From an uncultured Rhodospirillales bacterium (GTDB lineage: Bacteria > Pseudomonadota > Alphaproteobacteria > RF32 > CAG-239): DNA of 64,000 bases. Made by a program: the position numbers and the translations under genes. Location: positions 1-64,000 of the forward strand of contig CACWLK010000013.1 of NCBI GenBank assembly GCA_902761715.1, read 5' to 3'. The notes below the pieces were generated by a model. The model was not told where the DNA came from and searched no databases. It was given only the letters and a program-made list of their open reading frames with translations. Shown piece after piece: positions 44,840-53,386 of this stretch (its first letter is position 1; each line of letters opens with the position of its first letter).

Positions 44840-46660
44840 TTACTCTTTCTCCTCATCCAAAATCAGCGCTTCTTTCAATAACTTTGAGGCTATCGGAGCG
44901 GCCACGCTCGAGCCGCCACCCCCGTGTTCAACCAACACGGCGACTGCATATTTTGGGTTATCGTGCGGGGCATAGCCGACAAACAATGCGTGGTTACGAT
45001 ATTTCCACGGCGTATCTTCTTGTCTGACAATACCGGTTTGGCGCTCTTTCATTGTAATTCTTTTAACTTGGGTTGTTCCGGTTTTACCGCACATTTTTTT
45101 ACCATTATAATCAAATGCCGACATCAATGCTGTTCCACCGGGGCGATTAACCACGCTACACATACCTTCTTTTACCAATGCCATATGCGCAGGATTAATT
45201 CCCATATCCTTAAATTTGGCAATTTTTTTGGGGCTTACTTTGGTCAAACTTGGTTCAACCATTTTACCACCATTGGCGATTCTTGCCGTCATCACCGCCA
45301 ATTGTATCGGCGTGGTCAAAACATATCCTTGTCCGATTCCCGCAATCAGAGTTTCACCGCCTTGCCACGGCTCACCCAAATTTGCCAACTTCCAAGCCTT
45401 ATCCGGAATAACGCCGGATTTTTCGTCATCAAACTTTAATGCCGTCTGTGCACCCAAACCGAAACGCCGTGCCATCGCAGCAATTTTATCGATTCCGACA
45501 CGATGAGCAACTTCATAAAAATAAACATCGCACGAGTGTTGCAAAGCTTCTACCACATTCAATGCTCCATGTCCCGGCTTTTTCCAGCAGTGGAACAAAT
45601 GGTTGCCGAAATTTATTTTTCCATTGCAACCAACTTTGGTGTCTTTTGTAATTACACCGGCATCAAGAGCCGCCAAAGCTACCATCATCTTAAATGTAGA
45701 CCCCGGAGAATACCTGCCGGCAATCGCCTTATTAATCAGCGGTTGTTTTTCATCATATAACAAAACATTATACAAATCCTGACTTACACCTTGCACAAAG
45801 TCATTTGAATCATACGAAGGCATAGAAATAAACGTCAAAATTTCGCCACTGTTAACGTCCATCAAAACCGCTGCTCCACTCTGCTCGCCAAACAACTCAT
45901 ATGCTTTTTGTTGCAAACGGCTGTCCAATGTCAGGTTGAGCGGTTTTCCCGCTTCTCCGTCTTCTCTTTCAATTTCTTTCATAATCCTGCCGACAGCATT
46001 AACCTCGAGCTTAAGGTTACCGCCCTTGCCGCGTAATGTTCTCTCATACCGTTTTTCCAAACCGATTTTACCGATTTTAAACCCCGGTGTTTCTAACAAC
46101 GGATCGCTGTCTTTTTTCAAATCGTCTTCCGAAACAGCCGCCACATACCCCAAAACATGCGCAGTCTGCTTACCGAAAGGATATCTCCGGCTCAAGCCGT
46201 CATCAACGACTACTCCTGACATTTCACGAGTTGCCAACAAAATTTTTGAAACTTCTTCCCAGTTTAGCCCTTCTTTTAATTTTATCGGCACAAAACGACG
46301 ATATCTCTTCAAATCTCGACGCACTCTTGCTTCTTCTTTATCGCTGAGCGGCATAAGTTTTTTGAATTGATTTATTGTCTTATCAACGCTGTTTGTCTGT
46401 TCTGCTACCAGCATTGCCTGAAAATTTTGTTTGTTATCGGCAAGCGGTACACCGTTGCGATCATAAATAACCCCGCGCGGCGGCACTAAAATTCGTGAAG
46501 AAATTCTGTTTTCTTCTGACATTGTTTTATATTTATCGGCTTCATAAACCTGTAAATAAAACAGTCTTGTTACAATAACCAATAACAGCAACAACTGGAT
46601 TCCACCCCAAACCAGTGTTCGTAAAATCAAAACTTTACCTTTGCTGTTATCTCTGTTCAT
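44840..46660 (-). CDS. mrdA: Penicillin-binding protein 2 (elongasome transpeptidase)
   Basis: The 606-residue protein has an N-terminal membrane anchor (residues 15-37), a PBP dimer domain (RGVIYDRNGVPLADN) and a transpeptidase domain. The active site shows SPGSTFKM (SxxK, about residue 325), SCDVYFYE (SxN-like, about 380) and CGKTGTTQ (KTG, about 530). The ATG at 46660 overlaps the mreD stop in TGATG, with AGGACG upstream. It cross-links side-wall peptidoglycan together with RodA. Confidence 0.95.
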   Translation of the reverse strand: MNRDNSKGKVLILRTLVWGGIQLLLLLVIVTRLFYLQVYEADKYKTMSEENRISSRILVPPRGVIYDRNGVPLADNKQNFQAMLVAEQTNSVDKTINQFKKLMPLSDKEEARVRRDLKRYRRFVPIKLKEGLNWEEVSKILLATREMSGVVVDDGLSRRYPFGKQTAHVLGYVAAVSEDDLKKDSDPLLETPGFKIGKIGLEKRYERTLRGKGGNLKLEVNAVGRIMKEIEREDGEAGKPLNLTLDSRLQQKAYELFGEQSGAAVLMDVNSGEILTFISMPSYDSNDFVQGVSQDLYNVLLYDEKQPLINKAIAGRYSPGSTFKMMVALAALDAGVITKDTKVGCNGKINFGNHLFHCWKKPGHGALNVVEALQHSCDVYFYEVAHRVGIDKIAAMARRFGLGAQTALKFDDEKSGVIPDKAWKLANLGEPWQGGETLIAGIGQGYVLTTPIQLAVMTARIANGGKMVEPSLTKVSPKKIAKFKDMGINPAHMALVKEGMCSVVNRPGGTALMSAFDYNGKKMCGKTGTTQVKRITMKERQTGIVRQEDTPWKYRNHALFVGYAPHDNPKYAVAVLVEHGGGGSSVAAPIASKLLKEALILDEEKE

Positions 46661-47178
46661 CAGTCTTCGTCCTGCAGGCAAGCATTAACTATAAGCGCAT
46701 TTATTCCTCCAAATACCGGATAAAGCGCTACGCTGATTAAATATGAAAAAATCAAACTTTTCAGCGGTAAAAAGTCCGCATAATAAATCGAGGTCAACAA
46801 CCATCCCGACAGCATTGATACCGGCAAAAGCAATGCCAAGCCGATCCATAAAATTTCAAAAGTTTTATCATTAATATATTTAGATATTTTGGTAACCGAC
46901 AAATACATGACCAAATACATAAACAAGTGGATTCCTAGCGGAGCTACGGACAAAATATCAGAAATAACTCCTAATATAAAAATAGACATCAGCGAAAACA
47001 AATCAGAACGATACGCTGTCCAAAAATACACACACATCAAACCGAGCATAGGTCTTGCATTAGCGCTAATTTCTGACCTGAGAGGAATAAACGAAACCAT
47101 AAGCCACAGCACCGAAACAAACAGCGGCAACCATCTTAACAGCCAACTTGTCAGAGCTTCATTCCACCCTTCTCTCAT
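46660..47178 (-). CDS. mreD: Rod-shape-determining protein MreD
   Basis: The 172-residue polytopic protein has about five or six hydrophobic helices, and includes the MreD-like block RPMLGLMCVYFWTAYRSDLFSL, then GVISDILSVAPLGIHLFMYLVMY. Sequence conservation in MreD is low, and the call rests on this block plus position between mreC and mrdA. It overlaps mreC by one base and mrdA by one base. Confidence 0.88.
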   Translation of the reverse strand: MREGWNEALTSWLLRWLPLFVSVLWLMVSFIPLRSEISANARPMLGLMCVYFWTAYRSDLFSLMSIFILGVISDILSVAPLGIHLFMYLVMYLSVTKISKYINDKTFEILWIGLALLLPVSMLSGWLLTSIYYADFLPLKSLIFSYLISVALYPVFGGINALIVNACLQDED

Positions 47179-48044
47179 TAGCGTCTGCCCTCATAAACTT
47201 CATCAGCCGGATCGGGCAACTTATAATCTACAATCATAACATACTCAAGACGCGACAAATTATTAGCCGGCTCAATTTTTGCCCCGCTTTTGCTGACCGA
47301 GGCAATCTTGCCCACCGGCAGTCCCACCGGGAACACTCCGCCAATACCTGAAGTAATAACTTTATCTCCGACTTTCAGCTCTGCATCCAACGGCAAAAAC
47401 ACCATCTCCGGCCAAATATCATTTTGACCGACCATCATGCCTCTCACACGAGAACTCTCTATCATTACTGAAATTTTTGAATTAATATTATTAATCAACG
47501 CAATCTTTGCATAACGTGACCCCACGTCTTCCACACGACCGACAACGCCTTTATCGCTTATGGCGACCTGCCCTTTTTCAACATGATTATTTTCACCGAC
47601 ATACACGGTCAGCGAATGCGCAAACGCTGTTCCTTCCTGTGCCACGACTTTTGCCGTTATAAAATCAGCCTTTGGTGGCACAACATAATTCAACATGTCT
47701 GAAAGAATTTTATTTTCTACCTCAAGGGCACGATTTTTTGCATTCGCAATTATCAGTTTATGGTTTTCTTCACGTAAGGCTTGATTTTCAAGGTCAATTT
47801 TACGCAGACTTCTCAAATAGTCATATCCGTTCAGCAACATACTGGCCGGCATAACCAAAATTTCAGTAATCGGAGTAACAATTTCTTCTGCGGTTGTAGA
47901 GGTTTTTTCTATCAGCGCATTGTTAGTTTTGTTCAGCAACATAAACACAAAAACCAACACAAACAATACTGCAATTGCAGATTTTTTAATTGTTCTCCGC
48001 AATCTGCTTAAATGCAAAAAAAGAACTCTCCGTCTTCTTACCAC
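47178..48044 (-). CDS. mreC: Rod-shape-determining protein MreC
   Basis: The 288-residue protein has an N-terminal membrane helix (about residues 20-38), a coiled coil (LRSLRKIDLENQALREENHKL, about 85-110) and the periplasmic double beta-barrel with VGENNHVEKGQVAISDKGVVGRV, RVRGMMVGQ and GDKVITSGIGGVFPVGLPVG. The start is GTG with GGGAA upstream. mreB, usually directly upstream, is absent: htpG and a terminator are there instead. Confidence 0.93.
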   Translation of the reverse strand: MVRRRRVLFLHLSRLRRTIKKSAIAVLFVLVFVFMLLNKTNNALIEKTSTTAEEIVTPITEILVMPASMLLNGYDYLRSLRKIDLENQALREENHKLIIANAKNRALEVENKILSDMLNYVVPPKADFITAKVVAQEGTAFAHSLTVYVGENNHVEKGQVAISDKGVVGRVEDVGSRYAKIALINNINSKISVMIESSRVRGMMVGQNDIWPEMVFLPLDAELKVGDKVITSGIGGVFPVGLPVGKIASVSKSGAKIEPANNLSRLEYVMIVDYKLPDPADEVYEGRR

Positions 48045-48142
48045 CGCTTTATTCCCGAAAATCGTACAACTATGTTAGTAACTAACACATAAAACCGCCG
48101 CTGGCAAACAAAAATCCTCTTATTTCCACGCTATTTAAAATC

Positions 48143-48173
48143 AAAAGAGGGGCTTTGACGTCCCTCTTTTTCC
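48143..48173 (-). terminator. Terminator of htpG
   Basis: Minus-strand stem AGAGGGAC-type/CCCCTCT followed by TTTT, between htpG and mreC; it separates the two transcription units. Confidence 0.7.
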
Positions 48174-48181
48174 GATTATTT

Positions 48182-50032
48182 TTATTGTTTTTTATCAAGC
48201 CCTTGTAAGATAAAATCACTTATCGTCGTAACATAAAACGACGGATCCCCGATTGGTTCTCCCTCGGCAATCTTGGCCTGATCAAGCAAAACTTTTGCAA
48301 TTTTCTCAATCTCCGATTTCTTCGTTTTATCTTCTGTCATCTCGCTCATTTTAATAATCAGAGGATGATACGGGTTCAGTTCCAAAATTCGTGTAGAATT
48401 AAACGCCGTCTGCTGTTGATGGCTGCGCATCAATCGTTCCAAGTGTATGCTCATCTGTCCGTTTTCAACCGTCAAACTTGCCGGAGACGATGTCAGTCTT
48501 TCCGTAACCGAAACTTTTCCGATTTCGTCCTTAAACAGCTCGGACATTTGTTTTACCAACTTATCCAAACTGCCTTCGTCAGCTTTTGGTTCTTTACGCT
48601 CAATCTTAAAATCCAAATCGGCTTGAGCAATGTGTTTAATCGGTTTTCCTTTATAATTCGGCAAAGTCTGTGTCCAGAACTCATCTATCGGGTCAACCAG
48701 CAACAACACTTCCAGTCCTTTTTGCTTAAAGGCTTCCAATTGCGGATTGTTTGCCAAAACCTTTACGTCATCGCCGGTAATATAATAAATATCCTTCTGT
48801 TCCGGCTGCATTCTTTCAATATACCCATCAAGTGTCGTCAACTTTTCCGCATCGTGTGTGGAACTAAACAACGACAATCCGGCAACTTCTTCTCTGTTGG
48901 CAAAATCTTCATAAATCCCTTCTTTAAACGCCATGCCGAAATTATTCCAAAACTTAATATAGTCATCATAATTTTCAGCCCGTTTTTTCAAATCCTTAAG
49001 CAGTCTTCCGACAATACCGTGCTTAATTTTTGCAATCAATGCATTTTGCTGTAACATTTCACGAGAAATATTCAGCGGCAAATCTGATGAATCAACGATT
49101 CCCTTTATAAACCGCAAATAATTCGGCATTAACTCTTCAACCTTATCAGATACAAACACCCTGTTCACATAGAGTTTCAAACCTTGTTTTTGATCGGGTT
49201 GGAACAAATCCGCCGGTTGAGTCGAGGGAATAAATAGCAGGGAAGTATATTCAATGTTTCCTTCTGCCTTAAAGTGCAACGTCAACCACGGATCATCAAA
49301 ATTGTGAGAAATATGCTGATAAAAATCTTTATACTGTTCTTGAGTAATCTCACTCTTATTTCTCGTCCACAAAGCCGAGCCGGTATTTATTGTTTCATCG
49401 CCCGCCTCACCCATGTTGAGTACAATCGGATAATTAATATGGTCAGAGTAAGTACGCACCAAATGTCTTATGTAAATTGTATCGGTAAAATTCATATCTT
49501 CAGCTTTGAGATAAAGTTTTATCTCCGTACCGATTCCGTCCTTTTCGGCTTCTTCAATTTCAAACCCGTCGATTCCGTTTGAAATCCATTTATATGCTTG
49601 AGTCTCACCGGCTTTTTTAGTAACGATTTCAACCTTATCAGCAACCATAAATGCCGAATAGAATCCGACGCCGAATTGACCGATCAAATCTGCAGCCGAG
49701 CCGTTTTCTTTCATACTGGCTACAAACTCCGAAGTACCCGATTTTGCAATTGTTCCGAGATGATTTATTAAATCATCTTTATTCATGCCTATTCCGTTAT
49801 CGGAAATTGTTAACGTGTTTGCCTTATCATCAGGTTTTAAAACAATTTTCAGTTCCCCGTTGCCTTTGGCAATATCAGGTTTGCTTAACATTAAATATTT
49901 TAACTTATCGCAGGCATCAGACGCATTGGAAATAAGTTCGCGTAAAAAGATATATTTTTCGGAATACAACGAATTGACAACAATGTTCAACATCTTGTTG
50001 ACTTCTGCCTGAAAATTCATTTTTTCACTCAT
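48182..50032 (-). CDS. htpG: Chaperone HtpG (Hsp90)
   Basis: The 616-residue protein has the GHKL ATPase domain (LYSEKYIFLRELISNASDAC, DNGIGMNKDDLINHLG, GQFGVGFYSAFMVAD), the middle domain (LPLNISREMLQQN) and the C-terminal dimer domain. ATG at 50032 fits GGGAG six bases upstream; an in-frame ATG at 50050 lies before that site. A clear heat-shock promoter precedes it. Length is normal for bacterial HtpG. Confidence 0.97.
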   Translation of the reverse strand: MSEKMNFQAEVNKMLNIVVNSLYSEKYIFLRELISNASDACDKLKYLMLSKPDIAKGNGELKIVLKPDDKANTLTISDNGIGMNKDDLINHLGTIAKSGTSEFVASMKENGSAADLIGQFGVGFYSAFMVADKVEIVTKKAGETQAYKWISNGIDGFEIEEAEKDGIGTEIKLYLKAEDMNFTDTIYIRHLVRTYSDHINYPIVLNMGEAGDETINTGSALWTRNKSEITQEQYKDFYQHISHNFDDPWLTLHFKAEGNIEYTSLLFIPSTQPADLFQPDQKQGLKLYVNRVFVSDKVEELMPNYLRFIKGIVDSSDLPLNISREMLQQNALIAKIKHGIVGRLLKDLKKRAENYDDYIKFWNNFGMAFKEGIYEDFANREEVAGLSLFSSTHDAEKLTTLDGYIERMQPEQKDIYYITGDDVKVLANNPQLEAFKQKGLEVLLLVDPIDEFWTQTLPNYKGKPIKHIAQADLDFKIERKEPKADEGSLDKLVKQMSELFKDEIGKVSVTERLTSSPASLTVENGQMSIHLERLMRSHQQQTAFNSTRILELNPYHPLIIKMSEMTEDKTKKSEIEKIAKVLLDQAKIAEGEPIGDPSFYVTTISDFILQGLDKKQ

Positions 50033-50060
50033 TTTCATCTCCCGTAACATTCATTGTTTA

Positions 50061-50092
50061 TTATATGGGGAGCAAAAAATCCTTTCGCAAGT
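50061..50092 (-). promoter_or_regulatory. Sigma-32-type heat-shock promoter of htpG
   Basis: On the minus strand, CTTGCGA (50085-50091) is followed after 14 bp by CCCCATATAA (50061-50070). This matches the known RpoH consensus (CTTGAAA, then CCCCATNTA), 30 bp before the htpG start. Confidence 0.8.
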
Positions 50093-50111
50093 ATGTTTGT
50101 TATTTTTTTGC

Positions 50112-50139
50112 TTGATTTTATCTTAAATATGTTTAGATT
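50112..50139 (+). promoter_or_regulatory. Promoter of the ferredoxin gene
   Basis: TTGATT (50112-50117), 16-bp spacer, TAGATT (50134-50139), 33 bp before the ATG. Confidence 0.5.
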
Positions 50140-50171
50140 TAGGGCTGAAAATAATAACAAGGAGATAAACC

Positions 50172-50411
50172 ATGGTTTCTGTTGTTAATGACAGCTGCGT
50201 AAAATGCAAATCTTGCGCCGACGTATGCCCTGTTGATGCTTTTCACGAAGGTGATACCCAATTGGTAGTTGATCCCGATACCTGCATCAGCTGTGGTGTT
50301 TGCATTTCTGAATGCCCGCAAGAAGCTATCAGCCCTGAAGAAGAAGCTGATCCGAAATGGGTTGCATTCAACGCTGAAAACGCCAAAAACTGGCCGAATG
50401 CTAATGAATAA
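50172..50411 (+). CDS. 2[4Fe-4S] ferredoxin
   Basis: A 79-residue electron carrier with two classical motifs: CVKCKSCADVCPVDAF (cysteines 9, 12, 15, 19) and CISCGVCISECPQEAI (about residues 38-48). The C-terminal 25 residues (EEADPKWVAFNAENAKNW) resemble the tail of alphaproteobacterial and bacterial-type FdxA ferredoxins, though no seven-iron pattern is evident. It could be the low-potential donor to the [FeFe] hydrogenase (inference). It has an AAGGAG ribosome-binding site, its own promoter and its own terminator. Confidence 0.94.
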   Translation: MVSVVNDSCVKCKSCADVCPVDAFHEGDTQLVVDPDTCISCGVCISECPQEAISPEEEADPKWVAFNAENAKNWPNANE

Positions 50412-50415
50412 AATA

Positions 50416-50447
50416 AAAAACCGCTCGAAAATGAGCGGTTTTTTTAT
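50416..50447. terminator. Bidirectional terminator between ferredoxin and pyk
   Basis: Stem aaaaccgctc/gagcggtttt with T-runs, between convergent genes. Confidence 0.85.
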
Positions 50448-50456
50448 TGCTTGTCA

Positions 50457-51878
50457 TTATTTTATATGCACCGTGTGCAAAATATTGGTGCGACCTTTTA
50501 TCCCCAACGGGAAACCGCCGGTAATAATTATATGGTCGCCATGGTGAACCAACCCGCTGTCCAAAGCAGCCTGAACAGCATTATCTTCAAACTTATCAAA
50601 GCTCGAAAAATGAGACTTTTTAATCATCGGGCGTGCTCCCCACACCAACGCCAGTTTGCACGCAACTTTTTCATCAGGCGTAAGCGCAATAATCGGAATA
50701 TTCGGTCGTTCTCTGGCGATTAAAAACGTTGTTTTTCCCGAGGTCGTATAGGTAACAACTGCCGCAACCTTCAAAACTTTAGATATCTCATTGGCCGCAT
50801 AAGCAATTGAGTCTTCCTCTCCTATGCAGAAACTTACACCTTGATTCTTTTTAATGTTTTGGAAAAACTGGGGATCAGCCTCAACTTGTGTGATGATTTT
50901 GTTCATCATTTTAACTGCTTCAACCGGATATTTTCCGACAGCAGTTTCTGCCGAAAGCATAACCGCATCACAACCGTCATAAACCGCCGTTGCCACATCA
51001 GAAACCTCTGCTCGTGTTGGGGTTGGTTTTTCAATCATTGATTCCAACATCTGAGTTGCCACAATTACCGGTCGTGCAAACTTGCGGCAGGCACTGACTA
51101 TTTTTTTCTGCAGAACCGGAACGGTTTGCAACGGACACTCAACCCCCAAGTCTCCTCGTGCCACCATAATTGCATCTGACAAATGAATAATCTCGTCAAG
51201 TTCTTCGATTGCACTCGGTTTTTCAAGTTTGGAAATAATCATTGCTTTATCGCCAATCAGTTTTCTGGCTTCTTTTACATCTTCAACTGATTGCACAAAT
51301 GACAAACAAACCCAGTCTACCCCGAGTTTCAAAGCAAATTTCAAATCCTCTTTGTCTTTTTCGGTAATTGCCGAAATCGGTAACTTAATATTCGGCAAGT
51401 TCACGCCCTTATGGCTTGATAACTCGCCGCCGACTTTAACTGTTGTTACTGCACTGTTTGCGGTTTTTGACTTAATCTTCAGTACAATATTGCCATCATT
51501 CAGCAACAGCTCATCACCGACCTTAATTGCGGCAAAAATTTCTTTATGTGGCAAAGTAACACGCTCTTTGGTGCCGAGTTCATCTTTCATATCCAAAACA
51601 AATCGCTGTCCTTCTTCAAGAACAACTTTATTATCCCTAAACTCTCCGACACGCAACTTTGGTCCCTGCATATCAGCCACAACTGCAATATAGCGACCTT
51701 TTTGCTTTGCCAGTTTGCGCACAACATTCAGTCGCTGCTTATGCTCCTTGTGTGTACCATGACTAAAATTAAAACGAAAAGCATCAACTCCGGCATCAAT
51801 TAATTCGGCGATTTTTTCGTCACTTGCCGTCGCCGGTCCGATTGTTGCCAAGATACGCGTACATGTATTTTTCGGCAT
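50457..51878 (-). CDS. pyk: Pyruvate kinase
   Basis: Converts phosphoenolpyruvate and ADP to pyruvate and ATP. The 473-residue protein starts with RILATIGPATASDEKI and has FRFNFSHGTHKEH, the active-site block MIISKLEKPSAIEELDEI, MVARGDLGVECPLQ (metal/substrate site), TQMLESMIEKPTPTRAE, DVATAVYDGCDAVMLSAETA and the C-terminal allosteric domain. Length is normal. A glycolytic end-step enzyme fits the fermentative setting. Confidence 0.97.
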   Translation of the reverse strand: MPKNTCTRILATIGPATASDEKIAELIDAGVDAFRFNFSHGTHKEHKQRLNVVRKLAKQKGRYIAVVADMQGPKLRVGEFRDNKVVLEEGQRFVLDMKDELGTKERVTLPHKEIFAAIKVGDELLLNDGNIVLKIKSKTANSAVTTVKVGGELSSHKGVNLPNIKLPISAITEKDKEDLKFALKLGVDWVCLSFVQSVEDVKEARKLIGDKAMIISKLEKPSAIEELDEIIHLSDAIMVARGDLGVECPLQTVPVLQKKIVSACRKFARPVIVATQMLESMIEKPTPTRAEVSDVATAVYDGCDAVMLSAETAVGKYPVEAVKMMNKIITQVEADPQFFQNIKKNQGVSFCIGEEDSIAYAANEISKVLKVAAVVTYTTSGKTTFLIARERPNIPIIALTPDEKVACKLALVWGARPMIKKSHFSSFDKFEDNAVQAALDSGLVHHGDHIIITGGFPLGIKGRTNILHTVHIK

Positions 51879-51917
51879 ACTTTTTCCCTAAAAAATTTAT
51901 GTTATACTCAGTATTCA

Positions 51918-51947
51918 ATATAAGGTTTAATTTTTGGTAAAGTGCAA
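51918..51947 (-). promoter_or_regulatory. Candidate pyk promoter
   Basis: Minus strand TTGCAC (51942-51947), 18-bp spacer, TTATAT (51918-51923), 40 bp before the start. Confidence 0.45.
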
Positions 51948-51956
51948 ATTTATTTC

Positions 51957-51985
51957 TTGTCAAAACATATCGCTTTTGCTAATCT
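51957..51985 (+). promoter_or_regulatory. Promoter of gapR
   Basis: TTGTCA (51957-51962), 17-bp spacer, TAATCT (51980-51985), 37 bp before the ATG. Confidence 0.6.
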
Positions 51986-52021
51986 CTCTAACAATATTTT
52001 TAATGATAGAAGGAGAAAAAA

Positions 52022-52264
52022 ATGACCGAAGTTGGAGGAATTGCCACCGACCGTTTACGCTCACTGATTGAACGTATTGAGCGCCTTGAAGAAGAAAAAA
52101 AAGCCCTTGGTGGCGATATTCGTGATATTTACGCCGAGGCAAAATCTGCCGGTTTTGACGTAAAAATCATGCGCACCATCATTAAACTGCGTAAAATGAA
52201 CGCCAGCGACCGTGAAGAACAGGAATACCTGCTCGACACTTACCGCAAAGCCTTGGATTTATAA
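52022..52264 (+). CDS. gapR: GapR-like nucleoid-associated protein (DUF2312)
   Basis: The 80-residue helical protein has the DUF2312 signature: LRSLIERIERLEEEKKALGGDIRDIY, then AKSAGFDVKIMRTIIKLRKM. In Caulobacter, GapR binds overtwisted AT-rich DNA and supports replication. The family is a hallmark of alphaproteobacteria, so it supports the taxonomic reading. It has an AGAAGGAG ribosome-binding site and its own promoter. Its 3' end overlaps the convergent chromate transporter gene by 6 bp. Confidence 0.95.
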   Translation: MTEVGGIATDRLRSLIERIERLEEEKKALGGDIRDIYAEAKSAGFDVKIMRTIIKLRKMNASDREEQEYLLDTYRKALDL

Positions 52265-52777
52265 TTTTAATATTACTCCGACAATACCGCCGAGTATAAT
52301 ATATAACACGGGGTGCAATTTCACAAAGTGGATTGCGCCCCAAAATATTATTGCAATAAAAATTGTTATCGGACTAATCAAGACCATTTTTCCCAGCTCG
52401 ATTCCCGCAAACAAAATCATTGCAATTGAGGCCGGATGCACCGCATACATCAAATTGTTAAACATCGGCGATTGGCGATACCTGTCTAAAATTTTTGCGA
52501 CTATTATAACAATAATCAACGACGGCAAAACCAATCCGATTGTCGCCACGATTCCCCCTAAAACACCCGCCGTCTTAAAACCAACATAAGTTGCCATATT
52601 AACACCTATTGGTCCGGGAGACGATTCGGAAACCGCTATCATATCAATCAATTCTTGGGGACTGAACCACCCGTATTTTGATGACAAATCAAACAAAAAC
52701 GGAACCGTTACCAAACCGCCCCCCAAAGCAAACAGTCCTATTTTTAAAAATTCAAAAAACAACAAAAACCAAATCAT
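52259..52777 (-). CDS. Chromate transporter family protein, half-size (second)
   Basis: The 172-residue membrane protein corresponds to one ChrA half: FFEFLKIGLFALGGGLVTVPFL (conserved GGG), the block ELIDMIAVSESSPGPIGVNMATYVG and then three or four helices. Half-size ChrA proteins are known to work as heteromeric pairs. The start overlaps the stop of the partner gene in ATGA. The substrate may be chromate, sulfate or another anion; it cannot be told from the sequence. Confidence 0.87.
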   Translation of the reverse strand: MIWFLLFFEFLKIGLFALGGGLVTVPFLFDLSSKYGWFSPQELIDMIAVSESSPGPIGVNMATYVGFKTAGVLGGIVATIGLVLPSLIIVIIVAKILDRYRQSPMFNNLMYAVHPASIAMILFAGIELGKMVLISPITIFIAIIFWGAIHFVKLHPVLYIILGGIVGVILKL

Positions 52778-53304
52778 GCTGCTTTACCTTTCCGCAAAAA
52801 CAGTCCCAAAACCGCCGCTCCGCAAACAACCCACACCGGCGACAAGGAAACCGCCAACATTAATCCGACAACCGCAACAAAAATTGCCAACTGATATCTG
52901 TCTTTAATATTTTTTCTGCCCATATTTAACACAATATCCGCAATCAACGCCGTAACCACAACGCGGATTCCCGTAAAGGCATGTAATACGTATTCATTGT
53001 TCAGAAACAGACTTATAACTCCTGCCAAAATCAAAATGATAATCAATGATGGGGTAATCACACCCATCGTCGCCGCTATTGCCCCTTTTACTCCGGCCAT
53101 TTTATATCCCGTAAAAGTTGAGACATTTACCGCAATAATCCCCGGCGTGCATTGCCCTATGGCATAATAATCAACCACCTCTTTTTCTTTAAGCCACTTT
53201 TTGCGTTCCACCACCTCTGTTTGTAACAATGGCAATATTGCAGCACCACCACCGAACATAAACATACCGATTTTGAAAAACGTTATAAAAAGTTTGAATA
53301 TCAT
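52774..53304 (-). CDS. Chromate transporter family protein, half-size (first)
   Basis: The 176-residue partner half: FFKIGMFMFGGGAAILPLL, KEVVDYYAIGQCTPGIIAVNVSTF and TGYKMAGVKGAIAATMGV match the ChrA motif set. ATG at 53304 with AGGAA upstream is preferred to TTG at 53328. The 4-bp overlap with the second half and the presence of complete motif sets in both show a true gene pair rather than a frameshifted single gene. Confidence 0.87.
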   Translation of the reverse strand: MIFKLFITFFKIGMFMFGGGAAILPLLQTEVVERKKWLKEKEVVDYYAIGQCTPGIIAVNVSTFTGYKMAGVKGAIAATMGVITPSLIIILILAGVISLFLNNEYVLHAFTGIRVVVTALIADIVLNMGRKNIKDRYQLAIFVAVVGLMLAVSLSPVWVVCGAAVLGLFLRKGKAA

Positions 53305-53386
53305 TTTTATTTTTCCTGACCGTTTCAAAACACATTATTGCCATTATATACAAATAAGCTTTCTCAATTATTAAACAGGAGCAAAA

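Noticed and set aside
52259-53304. Frameshifted single chromate transporter gene
   Set aside because: Both halves carry a complete motif set, each has a plausible start, and they overlap by ATGA; half-size ChrA pairs are known.
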